Assembly (NCBI RefSeq): GCF_022965805.1
Contig: NC_133110.1
Location: 36,084,317 to 36,148,316, forward strand
DNA length: 64,000 nucleotides
Direction: 5' to 3'
Source: Primulina eburnea
Taxonomy: Eukaryota > Streptophyta > Magnoliopsida > Lamiales > Gesneriaceae
Shown here: positions 26,449 through 38,277 of the stretch, in pieces
Numbering within the stretch: position 1 is the first letter of the stretch
How the letters are laid out: each line of letters opens with the position of its first letter
Notes under the pieces: model-generated
Database searches by the model: none
Told to the model about the DNA's origin: nothing
What the model saw: only the letters and a program-made list of their open reading frames with translations
Position numbers and translations under genes: made by a program

Positions 26449-28105
26449 AAAGTCACGCCATGATGTCTCTATATTGTTAAGGGCGTATTCCATTGTCTCC
26501 TATTGTGTAGCCATTATAATTCAATGACCACATACAATTGAAAGGCTTTGTTTTGTAGAATCTAGTGTGTAGGGTCTTCCCCAAAGTTGTAACTTGCAAA
26601 TTTTGTAGAATGAGATCAATTAAGGCAATGCAAGAGGCCGGGGCGGATCAAAGCAAAAGACTAATTTCCGTCATTTTATTTAGCAATGATTATCCCTATT
26701 TGATGATCAATTAAAACATGACGTTTTAGATGTTCTATGGTTGCAAACCATTTGAGTTGTATTTTCATGTATACCACCAAGTGCCTATTATAGATCTCGA
26801 AAAAAAACACACTATCGTGTGTCTGATCCTATGAAATATATATTATGATACAATATATAATAGTATTATCTTACGTCGATTGATCATTTTCACACGATAT
26901 TATTAGATATAAATCAATTGCTCGTACCTCAATTTTTTTATGTGAGTATATATGATGTGATTCTTTAATTACGAAAAGCAAACGCACTCGAAAACGAAGC
27001 CACGCTCTCGATTCGATGAAACAAAGAACGTCGTGTTGTACCGATCTTTTTGAAACAAGTAATTTTTGTGATATTCACCTCTAAATTACGAATTACGAAG
27101 AACTTAGCAACAAATATAAACGAAAATAACAATCGATCTCAAACGAACCTTCAAAGAATTCATCTTTGATAACTCGAGTGAAGAACATTCGACAAATGCT
27201 ACAAAGTATTAAACTTTGATAAGTTTGATTTGAGCAACAAACAAAATTGTATACAATGTCAAGCTTTGAAATTGAGAGAAAAACTCAATCAATTATATTA
27301 ATACTAAATGTTCATTCTAAAAGTTGTTTACAATCATCAAATTTCGTGTAAATATTACTTTACGAATCAAAAAGATATAAAATATCTAGTTACCTAATTA
27401 ACTAGGACTTTAAACTAGGAAATAAGACACTTTTCCGCAGGTGCGTGCGCTCGGGCGAGAGATGCTACCGCTCGAGCGCGAAGTGTTCTGGACCGTCCGA
27501 GTGCCGAGTGTTCTGGAATTCACCGTCTGGACAGTGACTGTGGCTCTCATGCACAACATTTTACCACTCGGGCACCAAGCACGCGCTCGAGCGCGAAGTT
27601 GTAACGCGCAAGCGTGGAGCTCTTGTGTTTTGATTTGACATCATCTTCATAATTTAGCACTTGAATAACATAGAAATGTCTTCCAACTTCATTACTATGC
27701 ATGCTGAATTCTTTGAAATTTCGAATCTTGCTTATATGATCTTGACAACGCAGCTGTCTGGATCTCCTCCCAAGATTTAACACGTTATGCATAACCAGAT
27801 TCATATCAATGTATGTGTGTGTGAAGTAATTCTTGATGTCTTATGCCACAAATCAATATTATGATTTGGTGAAATTAAAATGATATAAAATATCTAAATA
27901 AATAAAAATGATATTCTAAAGTGAAATGACCTTCCTTGCCACGCTAGAGGCCACTTGACAAGATACCTCAGCCGCAATTGACGTTTGTTTTGTACCAATT
28001 ATTGGTATCATTAACTTGGACACTTATTATGGCCTATAGACAATGAAAGGTTTTGTATCCAACAAAATATGTTTTATAAGAGTGAAAATTTTGAAGATTT
28101 TTTGC
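26449..28105. other. Intergenic DNA with an unclassified GC-rich patch
   Basis: No gene is supported. At about 27440-27620 there is an unusually GC-rich patch with repeated GCTCGAGCGCG words inside AT-rich DNA. The preceding 26800-27430 has the look of repeat DNA, possibly an LTR relic, without ends I can define. Confidence 0.35.
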
Positions 28106-28470
28106 GTAAAAATACGAAATTCGCCATCTCAATATCCGTGTCCTGAATCTTACACGAATATAAAAAACATGTCTGCCATAAATTAGACATATTTACAACT
28201 TCGCGAATATAAAATAGTTTTTACATTCCGATTTTACGTGTAAAAATACTAATATGATCATATCAATAACCGATTCTCGGATCTTACACGAATATGGAAA
28301 AACATAGATGTCACCAGATAGAAACATTTACAATTTCACGAACATGAAGAGTTTTTACATTGGGTAAAATACGAATATTACCACCTCAATACCAATTCTT
28401 GGATCATGCATGCCACCACTTGTACACACTTGCAACTTCAGGAACATGAAATAGTTTTTACATTTTCACA
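28106..28470. repeat. Degenerate three-copy tandem repeat, period ~120-135 bp
   Basis: Three units starting near 28106, 28240 and 28362 share AAAATACGAA or AAAATACTAA starts, then a TC-rich word, then CTTACACGAATAT or its variants, a TTTACAACTTC-like word and AGTTTTTACATT. Confidence 0.75.
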
Positions 28471-28813
28471 CGTGGAGTTTTAACACATGTTCCTGCTCAC
28501 GCTAAGACTTTCGATATTCGAACCCCTACCCGTGATCAAGACGGCTACACAGTACAAAGACGAAAAAAACAGCTCCAAATCTAATGCAAGTAATGAAGGA
28601 TTTGACCGTGACAAAGTATTTGGAAGTACTCGTGCTATATTTGCTCGGGTAAGTTCCTGGTTTGGCTTTGGTTGGTGCCGATGGATATTTCTAACACTCA
28701 GGTTAAAATACTCCGAAAAACGTGGGGACAGTGAACACCAAAAACAAAGCTCCGCAAATGTATCCAGACTGATTTGAAAACAGCAGTAAAAATAAGACAA
28801 ACACAAACATCAA

Positions 28814-30676
28814 CTATAAAACCTTCTTGGACAGGACATAATCAATTCGTTTTACCAGTTTTTCGGATATGTAGCGTGAGAGAAATGACCCTCCTAGTAC
28901 TGAGATAAATGTTGCTAGCAGATGGCCTGAAATGGCTACACTTGCCACTCCCAGTGGAGACTTTAGCATGGATCCAATCAAGAAAAAAATTTAGTTGCTC
29001 AAGTTTTTGAAAAAACGCTGGCGTTTCTACAAAAATATTTGAGAAAATATTACCGGTGCTGCACCAAGAGCCATTGTGGCAAGCATTGAACGGTCTCCCC
29101 ATTCCTAAAATCAATAACAGAAAGCGAAAATACAATGTTCTTCTTTAAATGAGATGCACTGATTTGCACCCCTCGCGCTGAAATGGCTAATGGAGAGTCA
29201 AATTCATGAAAGTTACATAATCCATTATATTGAGCATGAAAGATGCATAAAATTTCAGAAAACGCTTACAGCAAAAAATACAAGACTGAATGACTCGCCC
29301 AAAACTTCGATTGGAGAAAGCTTCACCGACATCTGCAGAAGGAACGAGAAATGAAGAGTTAAAATAAAGAAACCATAAAGATTCCAAGAACAAAAGAATT
29401 ACATATCTGTGACAAGTTGCAACAAAAATACGACCTCTTCAGCAGGTTCTTTAGATTTCTGGACGCCTCTATGATCAGTTTTAGCCACTGTTGGTGGAAG
29501 CTTCCACGCCTCTCTAATTGATTGAAGACAAAAGAAGAGCAACAGAGTTATTGCTGCATACTCTCCGATTGGCAATGCTGTAGAATAATACATAACGAAA
29601 TTAGATGGAAAAAATTGTCAAGAACATATTTCAACATAAGACACAAAGACCTATAGTAAATGAATTCTACTGGTTGTTCGAAATTGAGCAGGAACTGACT
29701 GAAATAGCAGACCGATCACGATGGACACTGTCGTCTTAATGATCAGTGCGCCCATTAATCCCAAAAACCTGTATGTTGTTAAAACCACTATGAGACTTTA
29801 CTTTTCCTCAATCAACATTATACTTTCCGTTGCTCTAGTTTTAGACCTATTTTTGACAAAATTTAAGTTGTGATTTAATAAGCAATCACCAACTCCAAGA
29901 ATGGTCCATTCTTGATTGATTTGAGGAATGGATGACTTAAATTGGTTGACAAGTTCGCAACTGCTCATATAAAGGTCCAAACATTCCCCGGTAACCAATG
30001 TGAAACAAAACCTACTAAAATGAATTTACCACCTTAAATCAAACTCCATTGGCTGTTGCAATGGGGCTGGTTTTGAAAAATTAATCAGGAAGAGTGTAGG
30101 ATCAAGCATATGCAACCGATCCAAAAGCTATAACTAATGCTAACAGTGCAATTCAAATCTTTTAATCATATATCAACTTGAACACTTCATTTTGATTAAT
30201 ATGTCATATAGGCAGCCACCTAGAACTATAGAGGTGATTGTTGCCCTTGACCAAAAATAAATTACTTTGGTCAAGTTAAGAAAAGCTTTTATATCCATCC
30301 ATGCAATATTTAAGTCAATTCTGAATTACTTCTACCAGAAAAGATTGATAGCCATAACAGCACGATGTGAAGCCGAGCTTTATTAAATGCAAAGCAAAGA
30401 CAGTTTGCAAACAGATTTTGATAAACATTATACCAAGGAAGATGGGCTTAGAGGTCAAACTTTGGTCTCTTGGTACAGCTTTTCTCAATTTTTTAATCAT
30501 ACGTACAAAAATTACTCTTGATATCTTATTTATCTATTTTTGGCCGACTTCCTGAAATTTTATTTCATTTAAATGCATTAAGTTATTTTATTTAAAAATC
30601 ACCAGCATTCAAATGCCTGAAAAGCAATTCTCGTACGTAGCATGTTCATGCTTTGAGTGAGAGAGAGATAGTGAGT

Positions 30677-30716
<40 letters not shown>

Positions 30717-31267
30717 CATACCATAATCTGTTCATGTTGCATGGCCAACAAAGCAGCAATGAAGAAAGTCTGTTACATTAAAATAAATTTAAGCCAAATC
30801 TAAATTGTGCTAGATCGGCCATCTCGAACAAGTAATCAAAAAGGAATTGCAGTTAATAACGGGACAACGGATCAAGGGTATTTTACAAGAATACTTCTAT
30901 GTACAGAAAGCTTAAGCTTAAACTTTGACTTTAACTATGTCAAATGAAACAACTACCTAATTCAGAAACAAAACACCATAGTCCATCTAAAAGAGTTAGA
31001 AAGGCATACAACTATTTACAGTGAAAAATATAAATATAAAAGGTTTGGCTACATAAAAGTCTTTGAGAACTATACTTTACATCCCTCTACGGTGCAAAGT
31101 GCCTTATCAGAAAATGAATGTATTTAAAACTGGAAGACGACGTGCATATGCATATTTCATCTTTCTGCAATATATTACCTTGTCAGCAATCTCAGAAACA
31201 AATATCAAATAGAATGCAGCGGTGAAGCCTGACTTTGCAAGTGCCGTTAAGAGTGATGAAGGTCCTT
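28814..31267 (-). pseudogene. GDT1-like (UPF0016) chloroplast manganese-transporter relative, CMT1-type, frame-broken
   Basis: UPF0016/GDT1 proteins are membrane cation/proton exchangers; the plant plastid members move Mn. Candidate exons in gene order: 31179-31267 (KSGFTAAFYLIFVSEIADK), 30722-30769 (TFFIAALLAMQHEQIM), 29671-29768, 29435-29577 (LPIGEYAAITLLLFF), 29270-29332 (SPIEVLGESFSLVFFA), 29054-29104 (EWGDRSMLATMALGAAP) and 28814-28960 (SPLGVASVAISGHLLATF, stop at 28814-28816). The second signature EWGDRS is normal. The first reads EIADK where the family has E-x-G-D-K. The third exon is 98 nt where the family length suggests 100, and its conserved VPAQF part is in the wrong frame after the TTTTT near the acceptor. 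The last exon runs to a stop without the usual final membrane helix. The ends of several exons are my inference. Either a pseudogene or a gene with assembly errors. Confidence 0.72.
30655..30714. repeat. GA-rich microsatellite in an intron of the GDT1-like gene
   Basis: GAGAGAGATAGTGAGTGAGA followed by a pure GA run. GAGA repeats are the binding target of BPC factors, and a BPC gene lies at 37341. Confidence 0.95.
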
Positions 31268-31323
31268 CTGTAAAGGCAATCAGTGAATATACTAAAGCGC
31301 ATGCACACAGAACAAGAGCTATG

Positions 31324-33576
31324 TGTTAGAGTAGATGCCCTGCAAGCCAACGGTTGGCTAGGGAATTTATTGACTCAAGTGAAATAAACAATCTTTATTT
31401 TAATATAATTTAACTTTTTATGGTCTTGTTATACTTTATCTGTATACCCATGCAATCAGCATAGATAAAGTCCTTGTTTATGCTTTAATACAAATGAATC
31501 GTAATTCGATGTTGAAACTCATTTGTAAACACTGCATATTCTAAATTCGTTCCTAGTCGATTCAGCCGCCTAAACAGGGATAAAGGCCGCTTGAGCTCGA
31601 GACTAGCATCTGTGATGTTGTGTAACTGCGTTTCTTGGTAAGGGCATAGAGATGTCCAAACATGCATATGGGTAGTCATATGATGATTATACCGAACAAC
31701 CCTCCCTCGGACATTCCAAGTGGTTATCATTCATCGAGAGGATAAGTCTGTGGTTATGATTGTACACCATTGGTCCTTATGACCCGGGACAACACTGAGG
31801 CTCTATATGCTAGGGCTGTGCTTTGACTCGTTTACCGGCTCCAGGAGAGTCATCAAGTGGCGAGGTTGGGCACAGTTGCGACACATATAGGAGCCAGTGC
31901 ATTGTAGTCGGGGATTCACCGCTCACCTACGGGTGTGGATATCCTATGTGATCTAATGAAATAATAGTGCATGGAATCTCTGGCCAGAGTACGAGATGTA
32001 CGTTGGAGAAGGAGTTCTCCAAATAGTACACGCGATGCCACTATTATAGTTATCACATAGTTATCGAATTAATATGCAACCCTCGATGAACCAATGGTTG
32101 CAGATTCGATCGGGATATATGAGATGAAGGGACCGTACTGTACGTTAATCATAATCGACTGGTTCTTGCAGGCACTATCAGTGATACCTAGGGGATCATG
32201 GGGCGATGCTACTAGACGCTCTTACCATGATCCGATGGGTGCAATCAGAAATGAGTTCTGACATTCTTGATCAAGGTGTTGATGAAAAGAATGGGGCTAA
32301 CTAGGGTAAGCCCGAATAAAGGATTATGTCCTAAATCACAAAGAGTTGTGAACCCACGGCTAGCTGTATCCCTGAACCATTGAGGGTCACACAAGCACTG
32401 GATTGTTTGTTCCCGTTGAGAGAATAAATTCAAGGAGTTGAATTTATATTATGATATAGTAAATTCAAGGAGTTGAATTTATGATAATTAAATTTTGAGA
32501 AAATAAATTCAAGGAGTTGAATTTATGAGATAGTAAATTCAAGAAGTTGAATTTATGAAATTTGGAGAGAATAAATTCAAGGAGTTGAATTTCTAAAATT
32601 TGAGGATTTAATTTATTAAATTCAAAAGTTGAGTTATTAAATATTAAATTTTGGAGGTGATAAAATTCAAGGGGTTGAATTTACAATTTATATAATGAAT
32701 TCAAATGTTGAATTTATAATGAATTTAATTTATTAAACTCAAAAGTTGAGTTTATTAAATATTAAATTAAAATTGGTGGGAAGTATGTTCAAATGGGTTT
32801 GTAGGAGTACAAGTCCAACATACTAAATAATTAAAGTTTAATGGACTTTGATTAATTAATTAAACTAGTTGGACTAGTCCAATAAATTAACCAAACCCAT
32901 TAATGTTAATTAAATAGGTCCAATTATTTTATTATGGTAATTAGGCCATAGATGTTTTATAAAATGGGAGACCTAAAAACCTAGCCTCCATAACATATGC
33001 ATCCAGATTCTCCAAGGATTGGGATACAATTTTTGAATCATTAATTAACTTAATTAAGTAATTAATTAAGTTAATATAGTATTAGAAAATAATATAAGGA
33101 TTTGATCCTTATCTCTCGTAAGGGGCATCCGAAATTTTCTGAACACAAAAACAACAAGAAGCTTTCGGCTCTCCCAATTTTGAAAAACTCTCTCGAAATT
33201 TCTCTTCTCAAAAATAAGAAAATTCGACTTATTATGTTGAGTCGATTTCTTCATCGCATTTCATCTCTACGTAGAAACTTCTTCCAAATTTTCTAGTGCA
33301 ATATGGAAGAGGAACAAACGATCTAGTCGTGGACCTAATTAGAAGGAAAGAAAGGAGTTCATTGAAGAAAGTTCGTTGGGATTCATCAAGAGCTAGATCT
33401 GTTATACCGGATCAGTTGGTGTCCAGTGATTTAATCACCAAAGGTATAACTTTTAAACTCCCTATGAATGTTTTATTAAAATCAGACGAGCGTCCAAACA
33501 TATTTTGATTGTCAAAATAAATAAAAATTTTAAAACTTCCGCTGCGTTTGCGCGTGTAGAAAACTAAGATCCAACA
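31324..33576 (+). mobile_element. Solo LTR, 2,253 bp, with exact 5-bp target duplication
   Basis: It begins TGTTAGAGTAGATGCCC and ends ATCCAACA. A perfect duplication CTATG flanks it at 31319-31323 and 33577-33581. No internal element domain or second LTR is present, so it probably arose by recombination between two LTRs. It lies upstream of the recognisable exons of the GDT1-like gene, in opposite orientation, probably in an intron. A decayed relative is at 290-1426. Confidence 0.93.
32424..32760. repeat. Tandem quasi-palindromic repeats inside the solo LTR
   Basis: At least six variants of AAATTCAAGGAGTTGAATTT recur at roughly 35-60 bp spacing. Each unit is partly self-complementary (AAATTCAA ... 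TTGAATTT), so the array could form a series of small hairpins. Confidence 0.9.
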
Positions 33577-33581
33577 CTATG

Positions 33582-36291
33582 GACAATGGCAAAGGAAATT
33601 GATGGTGAGGTGTCTCTGTCATTCATAAAAATATATGCTGGTCAGGACAGAAAAAATATCTAATTGGTCTGTTCGCCGTCAGTAACACAACATCTACAAG
33701 TAATAAGATGTACATGAACATAATGACTAATATAAGAAAATGTAAATCAACACTATTAAACTTTATATTTCCCACGTTTCTCATAAATCTAGCTGAAGGA
33801 CTTTGATTCAACGTTTTCATGTTGGGTTCTTGCCAATGCCTGGTACTCTTTTTTCATTGGTCCTAGTTGTTGACGCCGTTTGTCTCAAAAGTTCAAGCTC
33901 GTAGAAGGCTGTACACTCAACAATTTTATTCTCTAACATGCCATCGTATGTACAAGTTGAAGATTGAAAATATGTGCCCGGAATGTAGTATCAAAGGAAT
34001 TCATGTGCGAATGGCGGTCATTAAGCAACAAGCACACCCAAAACCAACTTAATCAAACATTACACTACAAGATTTTTGAACCTATGACCTGTTTGCTCTA
34101 TGCTGAACCCGTAGTCCCAAAAGCTCAAACTTGTGGAAGGTGGTAGATTCCATAATTTTATACTCAAAAACCATTAAAAAAAGATAATACGAGTTTATAT
34201 TCTACACGTGTGAACACAAAAATTACAAGAAACAGAGGGAAACGGAACAACTGGGTATCTGTTTCTAACTCCATTGAGATAACTCCCACTTCTCCATCAA
34301 CCTGAACAATGAAGCGCTAAAATCATGCCATCTGGATAGTGTCATTTTTTAATTGTATAGGGTTTTAAGCACTTGATGAAAACATAGATTTTCGGATATC
34401 TCTATATTTGTACTTGATGGTTGCAAGTTAGTGTGTGCCACATGAATGACCTTGAAGGACGTGTTTGAAAAATATTTTCATTTTAGGAAATTGAACTCTA
34501 TTCTTTGAAACCATTACATAAAAATAATATTCGATTCAGGGTAAAGGATCAAATAGTAATGCCATTGTGCTTTCAATGCGGTTTGTATGGTCATTGGTTT
34601 GTTGTTGGTCATTGGAGCAAGCATAACAATTTATTTATTGTGAATGCGCCTCAAGATTTAACAAGCTAGATGATGTTATGAGAATGATACAAAATGGACT
34701 AGCACACTCATTGATTGGAAAGGTAGCAAAAATTAGACTGCGCACACCTTTTTTGGAGAAAAATGTGGCCTAAGGGTGGAATACTTCTTTAAAGAGATCA
34801 TGAAAATGAAATGCTTTGTTCAAGTGTTTATAAGGCTTCCATGTCATGTTCTCATGGTCGTACACTCAATTCAATCTTTAAATGCTTGCTCAAACTATAA
34901 ATAAAGACTGCAAATATTTTCAAACAAAAATTTTTGAAGAGAACATACAATTTAGATGAAGAACCAATATGTTGTCTGTCAACAGGGAGATTGTGTTTGT
35001 CATTCTCATGTCTCTCTTCCTAGCCACCAGTTCCCGTTCCAACGTTTAATGAATGTGTTCTGATTGATCTGCCTTTGTAAACTGACTCCAGAACCTCCCG
35101 ATATTGAACTGCATAAGTTGTCATTACCGTTGCTTCAAAGCATAGTTAATAACAGAAGCATGAACAACAATATAAAAACAATTTTGGTGAAAAAACAGGT
35201 ATTCATTGGGTGAAATTTGCAATGCGGAACAGAATGAATTTAACTTGTTCCGAGACATATTTGGCAGCCATCCCAGCATATGATTCAAACACATGGACGG
35301 CAATTTTGATTCTTTAAGCAACTCTCGGATGTGAAAAGAGTTAAATGACAAGAAAACTCCACCCACAACATAAAAACACAAAACAGCTGCAGATTAAACT
35401 CTATGATACAAAATACAAAGTACACTTTACAACTCACACAGAAGCAGATACATCGTTGCTATTAGAACGCAGATTGATACCCCGAGTACAAATTCACAAG
35501 AATGCAAAAACCTCTGGGAGCCATAAAGTTTCAATCTTTTATCATAATTCCACTCCCATTTGACCCAAAAAAAAAAAAAGAACTTGAATTCTCAACACTC
35601 GAGATCGTAAAGCACTAAAGAACTTACATTGCGTAAAGATCCTCGTGGGCACCAAAACAGAGAAGGGCAGTGAACCAATCAAATCATAATAGAAACTATC
35701 ACTTGGGGCGTCTGAAGAAAAGCCAAAACTTGCATTTTCTCAGTACAAATGACCTTCTTCTGTCACAGAATCGTTAACTCCATTCTCAATTATTCTTGGG
35801 TTCTTTTTACAAGGGAAGGGGGAAAGGTGAGACTTGAGAGGCAGAGGTGCGAAAAGGAGATTGCATGGCCCCTTGCTTCCGAAGTCTTTGAAAATTGGAA
35901 TTTTTAATCATTCGTGCTGTTTGGATATGATATTATACTAAAATCAATAAATCTATACAATAAGAAAAAAATTGTTAAAATGGGCATTTGCCCGAGAGAG
36001 TTTTAAAAAAGATATAAATTTAATACATAATGTTTTCCTGTATTAAGCCCATAAAAGAAATTATTTTTTTTCGGATTTTAAAATCTTGATTAAGCCTAGG
36101 TTGTTCCTTCGGATAATATTCATCCTTTTCATCAAATTAAATTAACTTAGTAAGAAAATTCGGGTTAATCCATTTATCCCATTTATGTATCATGTATAAT
36201 GGAGATATGTTCATATTCTCCTAGTTTAAGTATTTCCTATTGAAAGAAAAGATGATCTATTGTTACAAATAATATTTATTTTTATACCAAT
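33582..36291. other. Upstream region of the GDT1-like gene, exons not resolved
   Basis: Missing N-terminal exons of the GDT1-like gene should lie here on the - strand. Short open stretches at 35200-35330 and 33780-33820 (-) could be remnants, but I cannot confirm them. Confidence 0.35.
35638..35735 (-). pseudogene. Possible first exon (transit peptide) of the GDT1-like gene
   Basis: On the - strand an ATG at 35733-35735 opens MQVLAFLQTPQVIVSIMI and then meets TGA. In the next frame an FDWFTALL stretch continues to a GTAAG donor at 35637. This looks like a Ser/Thr/hydrophobic plastid-targeting start with a one-base frame break. It lies about 4.4 kb from the next recognised exon because of the solo LTR and unresolved DNA. 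Tentative. Confidence 0.3.
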
Positions 36292-36597
36292 TAGTGTTTT
36301 AAAATTCGACCTAAACGCCACCTAAACACCAAGTGTCAGCCGAACATATCGAAAAAGTACTAGTCGGTCAGTCTAGACGAACTAAGCACCCGAAAAATTA
36401 TTTTTTTATAACTCATTAACCAAAGTCCAATAAAAAAAATGATTTGTTGACTAATCCTAGCACACCAAATTTAATCGTATTAAGTTGGTACTGTGGAATC
36501 TGTGTAACGATGTCTAGACTAGGCGGTTTAAGCGTTAGGCACAGTCTAAACACCGATCTGACGTACGACTAACACCAAACGAGTTTTAACACCTTTG
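36292..36597. mobile_element. hAT-like MITE (306 bp)
   Basis: The ends TAGTGTTTTAAAATTCG and CGAGTTTTAACACCTTTG are imperfect inverted repeats. The flanking 8-mers ATACCAAT (36284-36291) and ATATCAAT (36598-36605) match at 7 of 8 positions. The interior has GGCGGTTTAAGCG-like words. No coding sequence. Confidence 0.7.
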
Positions 36598-36605
36598 ATA
36601 TCAAT

Positions 36606-37340
36606 GTTATTGTCCAAAAATAACACGTTACATCCCCATTTTAATAAGTTATATAACCAACTCATTTGCAGAAAATATGACAAACGTTTGATATTATTGA
36701 AGTGATACTTTTTTCTATAATAGAAATATGAAAATCTTGTTCAAAAAAATATATATACACATATGCAAATCCTTGTACATCAAGGTACAAACCTTGATCA
36801 TGGCTTCTCGCAATAGAGCGGCATGTGTACTTGTCGTGCATGACATTTGGTTCTATTTATGTGCGCAGTTTCTTCCTCACGTTTCAAGGAAACGGCTTCC
36901 AATCTGGAATAAACCCTAACAAGACGACCGACCCTTCATTTTCTCAGTAAGTTCGCTCAATCTACTGTCTTATTTACAGTCTTCGATGCGCATGTGCAGT
37001 AAAATAATTCGTTTTTCATGATTTAATTCATCGCTTTACAGAGATCTGACATTGAATCGCGAAACCCTTTGCGTTTTTTTTCCATCGTTCTGGTTTTATT
37101 GTTTGTGTTTTTACATGGGTTTTCCGGGTTCCATTTTGTATGCATTGTGGTGTTTTTATGGTTATGTGCGTGTTTCGTTGTTGGGGTTTTAATAGGATGT
37201 GGAAAGCTTGAATTATGAACAGAATTATATGATGCAATGTAATAGTTGCGGAGCTGTAGATGGTAATAAAATTATGGCCAGCTGTGATGAACATGCGGTT
37301 GTTGTACTGAAATTAGGAATTTTTTTTTTTTTGGCATTAG
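36606..37340 (+). promoter_or_regulatory. Promoter, leader and probable 5' UTR intron of the BPC gene
   Basis: A GTAAGT donor follows TTTTCTCA near 36946. A T-rich tract plus GGCATTAG ends exactly before the ATG at 37341, a good acceptor. A 5' UTR intron of about 390 bp is likely. Confidence 0.5.
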
Positions 37341-38277
37341 ATGGATGGAAATGGACAGACAAATTTGAGGAATTGGGGGTTTATCGAGCAGCAGGCTAAT
37401 TCGCTTAAGAGCCATCTGGGTCTTCAGCTAATGTCTTCTGTGGTTGAAAAGCCCATTTACGGTGGTGGTGTTCATGATAATCACTACAATCCCTTACAAT
37501 TTTCGGTCATGCCTTCCACCAATGGTGGGCCTTTCCATCACCATCGAGTTGGTGGGGTTCCTGAGACATACATTCCGATGGACTATTGGATGAACCAAAA
37601 TAGGGACAAGTATCTTAATCTTTTACCAGGAAATCATCACAATGGCTGTTATCAACCAAGTTATGGGGTTTCACCTGAGTCATCTTTGGCAATGACTCAT
37701 GTTATTCAACTGCCTCAGCAAATGCATATATCAAAAAATGAAAATGTGATACCTCGGATGGAAGAGGCTTGCGAGGAAATGGATAATGGTATTGGTGTTG
37801 GTATTGGGTTTGACACTGTTAAGAAAAGGGGAGGTGAAAGATCCCCAAAATCTCCACCAAAAGAAAAGAAACCGAGGATCAGAGCTCCTAGGGTCCCAAA
37901 AGATGAGTCTGCCCCAGTGGTCCATCGTGTGAGGGCTCCCAAGAAACGTGCTGAGGTTGTGATCAATGGAATCAACATGGATATCTCGGATATCCCTATA
38001 CCGATTTGCTCATGCACCGGGAACGCACAGCAGTGTTACAGGTGGGGTTCTGGCGGGTGGCAATCCGCATGTTGTACTATGAGCCTTGTCAATGTATCCT
38101 CTGCCTATGAGCACAAAGAGACGGGGTGCCAGGATAGCAGGACGGAAGATGAGTATTGGAGCTTTTAAGAAGGTTTTAGAGAAACTTGCATTAGAAGGTT
38201 ATGATTTTTCGGACCCAATTGATTTGAGGAATTACTGGGCTAGGCATGGTACAAATAAGTTCGTCACAATTCGATAA
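37341..38277 (+). CDS. BASIC PENTACYSTEINE (BPC/BBR) class I transcription factor, one-base insertion near the C-terminus
   Basis: BPC factors are nuclear proteins that bind GAGA-repeat DNA. The start MDGNGQTNLRNWGFIEQQ and LGLQLMSS match the class I N-terminus, and MDYWMNQNRDKYLNLLPGN follows. A Lys/Arg/Pro-rich nuclear targeting region spans about residues 160-215. The C-terminal DNA-binding domain starts near residue 213 with SDIPIPICSCTGNAQQCYRW. After WQSACCTMS the frame breaks at the CC of 38084-38085. One extra base sends the literal frame to a stop at 38166-38168 (275 aa). In the shifted frame the domain continues normally (MYPLPMSTKRRGARIAGRKM, ending HGTNKFVTIR) to 38277, for about 311 residues. 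The family block WGCGGW reads WGSGGW here, so a conserved Cys is lost as well. Either relaxed/pseudogene or an indel error plus a true substitution. Confidence 0.9.

Noticed and set aside
28480..28806. 108-codon - strand frame just after the GDT1-like exons, considered as the missing last exon
   Set aside because: It lacks the expected hydrophobic helix and any GDT1-like motif.
32424..32760. Regularly spaced repeats considered as a CRISPR array
   Set aside because: Units vary, spacers are unequal and AT-rich, and the array lies wholly inside a plant LTR.
35124..35381. 85-codon - strand frame as an extra gene
   Set aside because: No family resemblance; at most a remnant of the GDT1-like N-terminal region.
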